Source: Allacma fusca (lineage: Eukaryota; Arthropoda; Collembola; Symphypleona; Sminthuridae). From it: a DNA stretch of 64,000 nucleotides. This document shows, in pieces, positions 45,514-58,293 of this stretch. Where the stretch lies: assembly GCA_947179485.1 (NCBI GenBank), contig OX359249.1:12710001-12774000 (forward strand), in the 5' to 3' direction. The position numbers were made by a program, and so were the translations under genes. Numbering within the stretch: the stretch's first letter is position 1; the number at the start of each line of letters is the position of its first letter. The notes under the pieces are model-generated. The model saw only the letters and a program-made list of their open reading frames with translations. It ran no database searches and had not been told where the DNA came from.

Positions 45514-48500
45514 CTACAGTACACACATGTATGAAACAAAAATATTTCATTAAAATGTATCCCCACAAAAAATATTGCAGACACACGGTACAAACAATCC
45601 CATCAAATTTCCATTAGGTCCTTCCGAAATTCTCATCAGCTCTCAAGTCTTAAGAACAGATAACTGAATGCACAGAAGCACTTCATCCTTTCTCCCTGAA
45701 TTTCCTTCCTTTCATAACATCTAACAAAGCGTCGATTGCTGTGGGAATATCGTATCCTTAACCATCCTTTCAATTAAGCCCGTTGGACCAGAATAAGCCA
45801 ACCAGGGTTCTTTATGAATAAATGATTATTTATTGTTTCCCACCGAACTTTCCTATCCAACCATGTTACTTCCCTGGACTTTCTCCCTGCTTTCACTACT
45901 CAAGCATGCCTGTTCTATAGCATTTAGTTTGACTAATAAATTCCGTGGCACAGGTTAGCATCGGACCGAACCAAAATGTTACTCCTTTATTATTTATTCA
46001 GTTTTTCAAACCATATTTTCCAAAACTCTTGTGGCATGCTTACCCCGTACTATCGCTAATCATTGCTTTCAGTTACTGAAGTACTACAATCTTTTAGAAA
46101 TAGCTAAATAAATAATAAATATCCAGCGGGCACCTTCATACTTTTCATTATTCTCACAAATGCTACCTCAGGTCCATGATATATCTAACTCCAATGGTGC
46201 TCCAACTTAATGTCAGTAGACTAAAGAGGAACTCCTGTTCTGGTAATGTAAATCGTATTTCTTGTGTACAGTACACAATTCTAGACATGTTGTTTGAAGT
46301 AGAGCCATTGGCTATTGAAATGCAGACGGACATCGTATAATTTTATGGAACAAAAAACACCCTGTAACGTGCAATGCGTCAGAGAAAGCGGATAAACACA
46401 AATCCAGTAATGACTTGCTAGACGTGGGCTGTTTGGCTATTACCGGAGATGACGTGAGTAACAAGGCGCATTTCGAAATTAATAAAAAGAATCTAAAGCA
46501 TGGTACGTACCAAATGGCCAATTTGTTCCAGGAGCTGATTGATTTCCTGACTGTAAACAAGACCCATGTGACTTTTACCTAAGAGGCGGCGAATCTTTTG
46601 CTTAATTTCCTGTCTATTGACATCCGTCATGAGCATGAATGAAACTAGGTTGTAGAGTTGGGTCGCCAACAATCTGTCCTCCTCGTGCTCCAGCCGTTTC
46701 TTTTCACTGTCACTTAGGGACTGGTAACGATCCATCATTTCTCGCGGGCCTTGATCCATTCCAACTAACTCACGTTCCTGGGCCACAGCATCCAGGAAAG
46801 AATCTTCCCAGAATTGCATTTGATCCCACAAATTCGTTCTCTCCTTTATGATACCTTCAAAGATGTACATACGACCATTCTCTGGGCTTGTTGGAGAGCT
46901 CCCAGTTGGGATTAACGAACCAGCATGATACCGCAAGCCAGCTGCTAAAGCTGACTTGCTCGACCAGACGCTGGGACTTCTTTTTCCTCTGCCCGAACCC
47001 TAAAGGTGAAAACATTGACGTCATTCCCTAAGTCCATAATATTCTTAAGACTACTACTGCGGGAACGAGTCATGTTTGTATAATACCATAAAAACACGAG
47101 ATAGCATATAATATAGCTATCTCAGTTTTAGTCGGTAACTAGTCTTTTACGCGTTACCGTTTATCTGACTTAACCAAATGAAATTTCACTTTATCCAACA
47201 AGGTTTCCCACTGTGAATGTGTACTTTTTCAAAAGCATTCTTACGTAGAATTACCAAGTAAAATAGGCTCTAACAATGCATATGCTAACATCATTTAAAT
47301 CACCGGGTAGAGAGGATGGTGGGTGGACATACCGAGATTAGACTTACTTGCTCAAGTTCTGTGTCCGACACAGTGGAGCGTAAAGACATTTGAGATAGCC
47401 TACTAGTTAGTCTAGGTTTACTCCCACCCGAGCCTGGAAGTTGCAAGGAGCCTGGAGGCCATGCTGGATTCATAACGACATTTCCACCAGATTGATTAGA
47501 AGAACCACTTTCTTGAGGACCCTCAATCTGCAGCAAACAAGATCTGTTAGTTAACTAGCTGTAACAGAATTATTGCAGATACTTTCCTTAAATTAATTTA
47601 ATTTCTAGAAAATACGTGAGTTTCTGATGAGCTGAGACGTGCCATAAGTGACTGTTTCTTGCTTTGCAGTAAATCTCGAAAAATCTCTGCTGTGTTGGCT
47701 GCGGTGGGTTGCGACAGAGATTCATTTCCTGATTCGGCTGCTGTGCATAAAGATAATTAGATTATGTACAAATCCCATCATACACTTCATTCCCTATGTT
47801 TTCTGTACCGTCGAGTTGAAAGTTTCGAGAATTTTTAACGAGTAGAAAACTACCTGACTGTTCTCCAGACTGTTGCGATGGTCGCCTTGATGGTTCGGGT
47901 GAAACTTGAGCAGAGGACATGGGAGAACCCGCCATGGACACAACTCCTGGACTAAGTACATTGGGGTCCAAGAACTGCGAGTAATGTGAGCCTTGGTCCA
48001 TGGCTATGTCAGTAATGTCCTTGGTCCAAAAATGAGTATGTGCGATTTCCATAACCTAAAAATGGTACAGGTTTACAGTTAGCCATCAACCACGTAAGGG
48101 AATAGAATGTACAGAAACCTATCTCCTACCATATACGCTTTGCAGTTTGAGTACAAAAGCAGCAAAAATAAATTTACCTGGAATGCAGACGCCATTCCAC
48201 CAAGACCACGGTTGGCATAACTGTACTCCAAGCCACTGATAAGTAGCTGCATTAATTTTAGCATTCCTTTCCAAACGGGTTTCGATATGCACTGGAAGAA
48301 ATTTCAAAGCCATTTAATTAACTTTCCCTTATCTTTAAATTCATTCCACTCCTCCCTTACTGTCCAGTACAAAAAACAGGAAATATTTTAATGAATAAAT
48401 GTTACCACGTCGTCGATATGATCATCAGGTCCCACTTTCCTATCTAATGTCTTGTTGATTTTTGCCACTAGCATCACGCGATAGCTTTCATCTTCCAATA

Positions 48501-51500
48501 GTTTCTTCAAGCGTCCTACTTTCAACCAACCGACCCCTTCACCATTTAGAACTTGGTTGGCCACCTAATTTTTAGAGTAAATTCAATTTGAACCAATTGC
48601 AATTCAAGAGACAATGCTACAGAATCGCTTACAGCACATCCTTTCAATACCCAATCCTGTAAAGACAATATAGTACCTCCTGAATAAAGTTTTGGTTTTC
48701 TGCACTGGTAGTGCTCGTTGCTTGTGTTCCAGATAATTTCTGTATCATTTTGAACTCTCCCTTGCCTTTCTGGGGATGTAAATGTGAGGTCGAGTGTCTT
48801 ATGAGTGAGGACCTTTCAACCAATCCTTTCCTGCCAGTTGGAAATGGTCCAAAGGACTGGGAAGTGGAGCTAGTGTCTTTCTGAGAGGATCGGAGAACTG
48901 CGGTAGGAAGACTGCCAGTGCTACTTGCCATGGAAGGCGATGGACTACCACCTCGAATGGGACTAGCACAAGCTGAAACGCTGCTCCGGTTGCCCCCTGC
49001 AATGGAACGATACAAAACACTTAATTACAATAGGGCATACTAAGTGAGCCCACATACGACCAATAACCACACATCAAATAACTGAATTTAGCAACCCAAG
49101 GGGTTCACACATTCGAGTAATGAAAGTTGTAAATTGTGCAAAGTAACGGGTTTGTACTTCACTACACAACTCTATGTTTAAGCCCATATCTACATAATAT
49201 TCTGCAACTACCGGCGCCACTATTATTACAAATGTCTGTTATAAATATGAAAGTATATACAGAGCAAATAAGATTCCCACCAAATAGGCTGGAAAACATC
49301 GACGAAGTCTCCGAGGCTAGACCATTTAGCTCGCTGCTCATGTTTGAGAAGAAATCTCGCCCGGCATTCCGATTCCCTTCGCCAGTGCTCCTAATCTGCG
49401 GAACCGTAGCTTTTGATGAGGTTGAGGAGGTCGACTCTGTTCTCTCCAGTGATTCCCGACGTGATTCTACGGTGTTTGATTCGGATGACTCCCCTAAGGA
49501 CTAACAATGTACTGGCCATTAGAGTAATGACAAAGACACATAACTAGGGCTGTGAGTGGTAACCCATAATGACTGGAAGGTTTGAGAAAACAAGTCCTTA
49601 CTTTCAAAAGTCCTTTTTTTGCTGTTTTTGTAATGTCGTCCCAAGTGCTTTTACTCGCATGGGTTAGATCGTCCAGACCCGAACGACTCAAACCTGCTTG
49701 GACACTTTTCCCAGCCTCTTCTGCAGCCTTCTTAGCCTGGTTGGTAAGCTATCATTAATTCACACAAGAAGGGAAATAAAAGCATTACAAAATCATGATG
49801 TTTGGCATTAACAGGCATCAATATTGATACTCCACTTCATTCCCTTCAACTCTCTACCTGAGAAATTCTTTCACGGAATATCCTTTACCATAAAATCTAG
49901 CTAAGTGACACGTATAACTGTTAGAGTGCAGGGAATAGCAAATTATTTATTACATTATTAAGGCGAAGCATTTTAACTCACAATTTCCAAAGGAGCCAAG
50001 AAATTAGATTCGTCAGTTGATGATGAGCTGTGACTTGCTACTTCATTCAATTTCACCTTAGTTTTGGCCTTCAGCTGCATGAGTCAAGAAAAGCAGCATT
50101 AAAATAAATATTAGCACAACGGCCGAGACGTTCTTTGCAGCAGAGATTTATGCACGTTTGCCTGTGTGTACATATTTACCTTATCAACATGCGACAGCAG
50201 TCCCTCCTGACTACTTTGCCTTTTGGTTTCCTTAACTAATTCTTTAGCCTGAGTTGCAAATTGCCCAAATAAAGAACCTTTCCCAAAACTTCCTTGTCTA
50301 ATTGGTTTAAGTTCAGCTGACTCGTTGCGACTGATGGCAGGAGACGTTGTAGAAGGCTCAATGGAACTAACTGTGGAGTCTCCACCTGCGGAGCTTTTCC
50401 TTTTCTCCGTATCCACAGACTCTCGTCTGCTCTCCGTAGCATCTCCGGAGCTGACACTAGACTCAGAGTCAGATGCAGATCCTGAGCCTGAGTCGGGAAA
50501 GTCTTTGAGCGGTCTGGGTGAGTCACCAGGTAATTGTAGGGAAGATGGTGGCCGATAAACTGTGGACAGGTCTAAACTACTACAAATAGACGTCACATTA
50601 CGATCTCCACAGCGGAAGTCTTCATAGCACGGTTCCCTGTCATAGTCATATTCTTCAACATGCTGGCGATGTGCCTTTCGCCGGCATGCCACAGTCGATG
50701 CCGTCCCACTTGGTGAAAGGTCAGAGGAAGCAAGTTCAGACACAAAATCCGACAGAGAGGAGTAACTCGAAGTGCTATTTCCACTCCCAGCGCCATCTGA
50801 ATCTGAGCCACTTTCATCTGAATTTGTCAACACATAAGCAATTATTCCACATGACTGAGCACCATGAGGAGAAATTCATTCAATTAAAATTCAAATCTTC
50901 TTCTAGCAACTAGCAACCATCCAGTAAATGAAGCTACCTGTAGGTGGTGCAGATATTTGATGTGCGCTTCTGAGTACTGAACACAACCCCGGAACGTCGG
51001 AATGAATAATGAATCTGATTGGTTGTAATGCATGAGCAAACCACTTGGCTTTATCTCCAATGATAGTTGGGTCGTAAACTCCTGTCTGCACACGAAGGAA
51101 AGCCAGATTCGTCGGGGCCAAACTCCATTCTGCCAGGTATTCCACAGCCTAACATCATAAAACAAGCATGCCAATGCAGATGCACCACTTTATAAACTCA
51201 ATTATGAAAACCGCAAACAAAGTGTGCGTCATTTCATCTACAAACCTGAGTTCGGGCGAATCTGCACAGAAACTGGGAAGGTGGGTGAGGTCTGGAACGG
51301 AGGAAACTAGAAATTTGAAATGCTACTACCGGTCTTGGATACAACCTAAGCGTACGGGTATGTTCACTGAAATTGGCCAGTAAATTAGCGGAGTTGAAGA
51401 AACGAACCTAAAATCCCAAAGATAAATATCCCACATCAAATAAAGTCAGGTACAGCCAAATTCAAATGACACCCATCAAATCATTTGTGTAACATATGAA

Positions 51501-54500
51501 AAATCTAATTATATAGTACACAGTAGAAATTAAAATGAACTGTAGAACATGTATAGGACCTACTATAATGATAGCAAAATAAATCAAACGGAAGTAAAGC
51601 ATTATTGTTTTAAATAATACTGTACCCAAAGTAGGAACTATAAGACCTGACCATTTCATGCAACCCTAATAATGCATATACTATTCAAAGTGTCTATTCT
51701 GAGTGCCAATGATTATTGTAGGAGTTGTGATCTCAAAACAAAGTTTAGAATACGTACGACTGGAAACTATTGTAAGACATACCATCGCAACTCTCGTAGC
51801 CACATCTACAGAGTCAACATCGTTGCCATAAATAAGCGGGTTGAAGGACGATGTAGATTGTCTATGACCCCCAGGAGGCTGATGTGTATTCGGTGTAGCT
51901 ACATGAGGCGAAGTAGTACCTTGAGTTGACCCATGAGTGCTAGTAGACATGGTTGATAAATGTAAGCCTTCCTTGCTGCGTTCAGCAGTGGTGAGACCCG
52001 CATTTGGAGGAACACTAGATGCTAAAGAGGAAGGAGAAGAAATGCCAGATTGACTGGGCAAAGTTTGTGAACTTCTGGCATCACCACCCCTGGCGGACGG
52101 TTGACCCGACAGTTCTGGAAATGGTGCTGCTGACATACTGGCCAACGCCTGAAGAAATTATGTTTATAGAAACAGAGTTAGAAATATGCAAGAGAAAGTT
52201 TTTGGAATAAAATCAATAATTTGAAAATGTAATAAAGAGTAAGCAAAGCGAGGTTGACTACAACCCTCAGTATGGTTTAGTAGTACATAAACTTTAATAA
52301 TTAAAGTTTCCAACTGCGGCAAAGGAACAAGACAATAGATACAAGAAGAGACATATTCACTCACATGCAGAAAGTAGAGATCAAAATCTACGTACAAAAT
52401 GCTAGTCACAGTACTTGATCAAAGAGTCATACTCAAACAACCCCATTGAAATACGTGTTACTCCTACAAGTAAGTATCTACCTAAATTATACCTATATTT
52501 ACTGAACAAATAGTCTACCGCCCTTTACTACCCACTAGAAAATATAAACAAGTGTATTTGTAAATTAATAAAGTACATAGTCTTTTTCTATATATATTTT
52601 TTTTTTCATTTAGAAAATTCCAAAATAATTCAGCATAGAGAGAAGCAAGCAATGCATATCCAACCTGCTCGAATCATGCACAACCGTTTACAAAACAAGT
52701 GAAATGTTTGAAAAAGATACAGAATGGTAACCGTTAAGAAGATTGACGAGAAGCTGACAATAAACTGACCTGCAGGTCCATGCGACCCATGGCCTGCTCA
52801 TGGCAAAAACAAAAAATCAAAGAAAACACTTTTTGAGATTGACAGACATTTTGGTGAAGGAAGACTGATAGGTGTGACAAGATGAAGGGGCATACGTTTC
52901 AATTCTGGTCAACGAATGGGTGAATATATAATTATATGGTGGAGAGTTATATAAAGATATTTATGTGTGATGTCATGGGTAAAAGGGGTTAACAGTTGTA
53001 AGACAGGTAAAAGTTTCATTAGGTATTTGCTTGACAGCTTTAGAGTGACATTACATATGTTCGCAAGAACATCAATGTGAGCAAATGTACCTGTTTCAGA
53101 TGATTCCTCAATACCGACGCTTCGGGTTCAGGCAGTGCAGGGACAAAATCACAACTATCTCTTTCCGCATTTGATGGGCCAGATATTCGATTTGCATCTA
53201 AGTCAACCAACCACACATCTTCTGGAAGCCTGGACAGAGTAGGGAATACAAAAACAAAAATCCTTTACCAAATGATGGGATTTTTATCTTTAATAATTAT
53301 TGATTCCGAGTAAACTCAAGGTTTGACTCCCATGAATCAAATTCCTTTGCCTAACCTCAGGCTCAAAGTGTAAGAATCATGTACAGATACTAGGGAGGAC
53401 ACAACATTTGAGATTGAAGGGATGAGAAGATAAAAATAACTGTCTCCGTGTCATTTTCCACAATATTTACTAAGCAACTAATGCATAAATTGCTGTCTTA
53501 CCGAAAGTGCTTCTTATAAGGCAAAAAGCTGGCAGGAATCCCAATGATGAATGGTGTAGGCGCTAACAATAACTGCTCCGCACAACTCATGCACGTGGGT
53601 AACAACGGAATGACAGGAAACATATACTCTAAAGGATACAGCATTGTCACTAGTGCCATGACTGACATTGAAAGAGCGCTGTAATCCCTGGATTGTATCA
53701 CAACCTGTCAAAACATAGCCTCCATTAAAGTAACTTCAGGTACAATGCAAGATTCTAGCAGAACCTAAATGTTTTCACTGCTTATTGTCTAAATTAGAAA
53801 CAAACAAAAAATGTGTCATAGAATAGTAAGTGAATGTTAAAGGTTGACGTTGGGGAGAATACAGTATCTATTGGGGCAACGGGCAGCACGTCTGGCTTCC
53901 ATGCCATGCAGTGAGTATACCCACTCAAGAGGAATTTGATCTCCGGCACACTCCTCTTGTTTGTGTAACCAACGTCTGTGCTATCCCATCATCAGTAATG
54001 AGATAAGGATTTGTAGCACTTCAAAGGGAACCCTTAGGGGAAATTTGTACCTACTGCCGAATAAATTAATGCAGTCCAGTGCCATATAGCAAAAACGATT
54101 CGACTAATGTGCTATTCCCAAAGAGAATCTTATTGCTTAAACTACAGTCATAAGTATGCGTATGTAGACATAGTTATTTAAAGAGTATTACTTTGCATTC
54201 AAGAAGAATGAGAGTGAGAACTTGGAGACAAGAGTCCACACCAAGCAGTTCTAGAGGCAAATGGAGTGGGAAATCTGTTAGGGAGAAACGAGTTCGGTCT
54301 GGAAGTGCGAAGATAAGTGGTGGAAATAGATCTACCGGAAGCACTTCCAACTGTAACATTAAAAACGCAAGTATGACTTTGATCGATTATTTCCTCTTTT
54401 TTTTCATATCAGTCCGAATACGGTGGCATTTGGAAATAATCGGGAAAAATCTGTTGAAAGCTAACCTCCACACGAGTACTACCAGGTACAGCAACGGGTG

Positions 54501-57500
54501 CACTGAGAAAGCGTAAAATCCACGTTTCAATTTCACGCACATCATGGTGCACAATTGATGATCCTCCTGCTCCTTCCACATTCTTTCCAGTAAGTACACC
54601 CCATAAACTATCCCTGAACAAATAATAAGGTTTTTAAGTATCGTCAGGCACTACTAGAGTTCATGAGGAATTCATGGAGAATGTAGAAAGAAAGTTGTAC
54701 AGTAGTTAGTGCCGATTGAGTAGACATAACTAGGCGCAAATGCTGTGTAACCAGTAATGACGTCCTGTGTCGTCTTCCAGGCTACTGAAGATTTAATTTT
54801 GCCAATTTTTGGCTTTTATTAGAAAAATCCCTACAACTTATAAATTCTTACCTCGGACTCATTTTTGAAGCTCCAACTCTCCTTGGCGATGTATTGTCGT
54901 GACACGCGTCTATTAATTTTTTTAATAGACTGAGGCACTGTCGAAACGAAGAAAAAAATGGATGATGTGACAATATGCAGAGCGACGTCAAGCTGTGATT
55001 CCGGCACCTCTGTCAAAAAAATTACCGGATGATGACAATGACTTACAACCCTTGTACACGATGATCCGATGAAGCACAACAGGAGTATACATCAAAACGG
55101 GAAGGATTACACGCATATGCAAGTAGATTAAAATTTTGATCCCACCTGTCGCCTTCGGCTGGCTCTAGGAGATGGGGATTGAGATCCGCCACTCTCTGAT
55201 TCATTACCAGTGGGATTGACTCCTAACCTAGATCCAAGGCTTGTTCCAGTCAGGAAAGGATTCGTATTTGGGTAAGTGCTCGTCGCCTCCGAATCTCTTC
55301 GGCTGGGGCAATCACGGTCTGAGTCGCTGGGAGCAATACCACTCCTGTGATCGCTGTCACCATTAAATCCTTTCATAAGCTTTGGTTTAATTTAATTCAA
55401 TGGCAAACATTGATGTGCATTAAGTAGTATCCATGAAACCCTCTCCAAACCAATCTCGACATGATTTATTCCAGCCATGGGAACTGGAGTCATGCGAGTG
55501 TAAAAATGGAAATTTTTATCAAAACTTGGGCGAGCACATCAACAGGGCAAAGTCACTGATGTGTAAATAAAATGTGCTCTATGTCTTGTACAAATGGACT
55601 TAATATGGAAAGCAAGGAAGAGGATTTTTTCCTGGTGTTTACTCTGGGATATCCAAACTACTAAAATTACCTCCGAGCACATGTAGGGTTACCTTACCAA
55701 AACACAATTTATCAAATTCTTACCTAGAGAAAGCGGAATCTGAACTTTTCTCCAAAGATTTTCTCCACGACTGTCTCCGAACATTGGAACTGATGGCCGA
55801 GTCCTTTTTTCTACTGCTGCTGGGAGACGAACTACTCTCCGTACTTCGGTAAAAATTGAGACACACCCCATATCTAGTTTTTCCTATTTACGCACAAACA
55901 CATCCAGCAATAGTATCAGCATCCAGTCAGTAACGGTACACTTGAGTCTCTATTTTCTTCACATTAAATGGGATACTATCAAAGACTTACGAATGCTATA
56001 AATATTTCATTAGCATTTCTATTTACTCGGATGCTCAAACCATCACATGTAATTAGCTACATACTCTCCTGAATTGCCGTTCTTATAATAGAATGATCGT
56101 TCTAATTAAGTTAAGCTCTGCTCCAGCCCGAATAAAAACATGCACACTACATCTTCTCAAGCATGAAATGAATCCCAATTAATGTAAATATGATAATCAT
56201 GTTCCTTTTCCATATGTACACGGCACAGTCATTCCTCTGCAGTTATGTGAGGCTGAGCTGAATCAAATTAGAGTGTAGACACATTCTTATCTCTACGCTG
56301 TAGACCGTGTGAAATAACCAGTGCCAAAAGAACATGAAGGGTTAGTTGTCGGGGAAGAAATTTAGACTCCGAACAGAAAAGCATTTCTATCCCTACATTC
56401 GAAGAATCCTTAGACTCTCAAGGCTAGTTTCTAAGCTCCTACACGAAGGAATTATTAGAACCTTCGGTTTTCTACTAAACCATGCAGTTCCCATGGTACT
56501 TAAATTGCAGGGAAAAGATGAAAGGTAAGATGGTACGAGCTCTAAGGCACTGCACGTAATATCAATTGTCATAGACGTAGTAAGGCACATCAGACGCCCT
56601 AAACTAGTAAATTGTATGCCAGAAACCATTTATCTAGGGTTACACTCCCGTGCATACTACGTACTTAAGCACTCAGAAATGCCAGTAAATCCTTGTTTGG
56701 TAAATATAAGAGACCTTTGAAAGAAGTTAATAAAGGCTGACAATGAGTTACCATAATAGAAAAAAGTCGTTACCTACGAATCCGAGCTACGCTTGTCCGC
56801 CGGACAGATCAGGAACCATTTTGTCCGTTTGGAGTTTTACGCTCTACTGATTCTAAGTACATACATACATCTGGTAAAACATCGTGCGTCTATAGGAAAC
56901 TATCAGTGGATATTTCCAGCTCAAACTCAAGCTTTGCTTAAAAGGAGGCTCGTAGGAGTGAAAGTACTGCACTGGGGCAAAGTTTTACAAAAACCCATTA
57001 CAGACGTCGTCATACAACTTAATACAGGGAAACTTTGCCTACTCTAATCACAGAATATGCGATAATGCTCAAACATGCATGGAAGCGTAAAGGCTTTCAT
57101 TCCGAAAGCATGACGTCAATAACCAATGTAGGAGTTTCTGACTTTCTACAATGCTCCTTTATTGCGCCAGGGATTTCGTCAACGGCTAGCCTCTTGTGTA
57201 CACATTTTATCGACAAATGGTAAATCAAAGAATAGTTTCCTAACTTTAGCCTAGGAAAAGTACATTGAAAATGCGTCATATGCAAATATTTAACCAATAC
57301 CACCACGTGTACTTTTATTGAAAGTCCAACGTACGTAATGAAGTAAGTCTGTATACGCTATTATGCCTGTACTTATGCCTATTCTTACCAAGAGTGTGCT
57401 TAACGATTTTCAAGAGCTCCCAAATGTTTATTATTCAAAAACACGGAAAGCCACTATCTTGTCCCTAAGCTAAACTGCATTTATTATGATCTCACCAGAA

Positions 57501-58255
57501 AAAGACGTCTACAATGGGAAGTTTTCTGTAAAAACCTATTTGCACCTACCTTGCATCAATACATTAAGACCCCGGCTGGAGCTCAGATATAAAAGAGCTT
57601 CAACCGAGCTCTGAATGGAACCATGAACACTTTATAAAAATTTCAAGCCGTGGAAGAGTTTAAATAGTATGTATGTATGCCTCCTTTTCGTACACATAGT
57701 AGGGAAGGATTATAACGATATACCTGGAAGTATCTCAATCAATAAAAAGAAGAAAGAAAAGTAAGTCAGACCTGAGTCTTTGTCAGTCAGCATAAAAACA
57801 AAAGACACAGCATCGCGAAGAGCCGGTCTCTTCGGGCCTGCAGAAACGCATCCTTCAGGTTGACAAAAATAGACAACATCCAAAGGTAATGGAAAGTCCT
57901 GAAAGTGAAATCGAAAAAAAAGAGTCACTAATGATACGCCAGACGGCATAATGGTACTGCGGCTAATGTTAAAGGAGTCACTTGGGCGGAATAACGAAAA
58001 GCTTTAGGAGGGCTCAAGTACACTACAGACGCTAGTCGTACCGTCGCAGACAAGGAAAAAAATCGAAAGGCTATGGAACCTCAATATATTAGGACTGGAA
58101 GTTATGAGATAAGTGGATTAGCTTACCTTGTGATCTTCGATGGGATAACGACGGAGTAGTTCAGGTGGTTGAATACTGGCTTGATGGTGAGGACTTCTTG
58201 ACCCCACGATCACAAGATAGTCCGCCAATCTTGGACATAGCCACTTTTCACTCAT
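34018..58255 (-). CDS. MADD: MADD / Rab3 GEF, DENN-domain protein (28 coding exons)
   Basis: Family role: guanine-nucleotide exchange factor for Rab3/Rab27 in synaptic vesicle traffic, with a MAP-kinase/death-receptor adaptor function in mammals; cytosolic and membrane-associated. Exons from 5': 58,127-58,255; 57,772-57,898; 55,724-55,883; 55,146-55,344; 54,852-55,009; 54,466-54,613; 54,192-54,350; 53,502-53,704; 53,091-53,229; 51,783-52,148; 51,246-51,407; 50,938-51,148; 50,180-50,817; 49,982-50,074; 49,602-49,748; 49,281-49,500; 48,677-48,996; 48,406-48,564; 48,178-48,291; 47,854-48,055; 47,616-47,740; 47,348-47,527; 46,511-46,999; 45,353-45,513; 43,985-44,276; 35,420-35,492; 35,142-35,188; 34,018-34,153. 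Total about 5,557 nt, ~1,850 residues, near the usual size. All joins keep phase except within the last exon. Landmarks: [60 protein letters not shown]. Confidence 0.95.
40826..40850. repeat. (ATT)n microsatellite
   Basis: Uninterrupted ATT/TTA triplets, about eight units, inside the long MADD intron. Confidence 0.9.
42428..42482. repeat. TA/GATA-type microsatellite
   Basis: Runs of TATATA with interspersed GATATATATA units inside the long MADD intron. Confidence 0.85.
46511..46999 (-). CDS. MADD: MADD exon 23: conserved C-terminal helical domain
   Basis: A 489-nt in-phase exon. Hallmarks are [77 protein letters not shown] and [20 protein letters not shown], all close to vertebrate MADD. 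It ends at GHL with donor GTACGT. Confidence 0.95.
47348..48996 (-). CDS. MADD: MADD exons 17-22: death-domain-like region and linker
   Basis: Exon 17 is Ser-rich and ends [10 protein letters not shown]. Exon 18 encodes [20 protein letters not shown] and [20 protein letters not shown], corresponding to the death-domain-like helix bundle that gives the family its name. Exon 19 reads [20 protein letters not shown] and [16 protein letters not shown]. Exon 20 reads [13 protein letters not shown] and then Ser/Pro-rich sequence. Exon 21 has [19 protein letters not shown]. Exon 22 ends [15 protein letters not shown]. All joins are in phase. Confidence 0.93.
49281..50817 (-). CDS. MADD: MADD exons 13-16: acidic, Ser-rich linker
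   Basis: Exon 13 (638 nt) starts [20 protein letters not shown] and [17 protein letters not shown], similar to the acidic SDSMDYDDSSSSYSSL-type linker of other MADD proteins. Exons 14-16 add [39 protein letters not shown] and [15 protein letters not shown]. Probably disordered and phosphorylated; conservation is weaker than in the DENN exons. Exon 16 uses donor GTGGGA. Confidence 0.9.
50938..53229 (-). CDS. MADD: MADD exons 9-12: downstream DENN region
   Basis: Exon 9 gives [16 protein letters not shown] and [14 protein letters not shown]. Exon 10 gives [15 protein letters not shown], a long Ser/Thr/Pro-rich insert, then [20 protein letters not shown]. Exon 11 gives [20 protein letters not shown] and [13 protein letters not shown]. 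Exon 12 gives [20 protein letters not shown] and [20 protein letters not shown]. This matches dDENN and the region after it. The low-complexity insert in exon 10 (about residues 480-570) is longer than in vertebrate MADD. Confidence 0.94.
52770..52793 (-). CDS. MADD: Candidate 24-nt MADD microexon (AMGRMDLQ)
   Basis: Between exons 9 and 10, on the minus strand, a T-rich tract and GAGCAG acceptor precede GCCATGGGTCGCATGGACCTG plus CAG, followed by donor GTCAGT. It is 24 nt, phase 0 on both sides, and would insert AMGRMDLQ between ...NHLKQ and ALASM... without disturbing the frame. MADD is a known target of regulated neuronal splicing in vertebrates, so an optional exon is plausible; expression is not shown. 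Confidence 0.45.
53502..55009 (-). CDS. MADD: MADD exons 5-8: central DENN domain
   Basis: Exon 5 reads [20 protein letters not shown] to [10 protein letters not shown]. Exon 6 has [11 protein letters not shown] and [19 protein letters not shown]. Exon 7 has [20 protein letters not shown] and [18 protein letters not shown]. Exon 8 has [20 protein letters not shown] and [14 protein letters not shown]. These are the most conserved parts of the family and form the catalytic exchange module acting on Rab GTPases. Phases at the four joins are 2/1, 0, 0, 2/1. Confidence 0.95.
55146..58255 (-). CDS. MADD: MADD exons 1-4: start and uDENN region
   Basis: Exon 1 gives [20 protein letters not shown] and [14 protein letters not shown]. 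Exon 2 gives [17 protein letters not shown]. Exon 3 starts [12 protein letters not shown] after a CTATTT-type acceptor on the plus strand and continues into a Ser-rich stretch. Exon 4 is polar, [11 protein letters not shown] to ASRRRQ. The ATG at 58,255 is chosen because it directly precedes the conserved CPRLADYL block. Exon 2 uses an unusual donor, GTCTGA. Introns 1 and 2 are 228 bp and 1.9 kb. Confidence 0.93.
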
Positions 58256-58277
58256 TGGGTAGCCCAGATTTGGACAT
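58248..58277 (-). promoter_or_regulatory. Short upstream ORF overlapping the MADD start
   Basis: In the 5' leader a 9-codon frame, MSKSGLPNE, starts 22 bases before the MADD ATG and stops at the TGA inside ATGAGTGA, overlapping the main start. It lies in another frame. Such an arrangement could lower or regulate initiation by leaky scanning or reinitiation. The exon containing it begins at 58,293 after a TTTTAG acceptor, so a further untranslated exon must lie upstream. Confidence 0.5.
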
Positions 58278-58293
58278 CTTCTCAAGTTTTACA

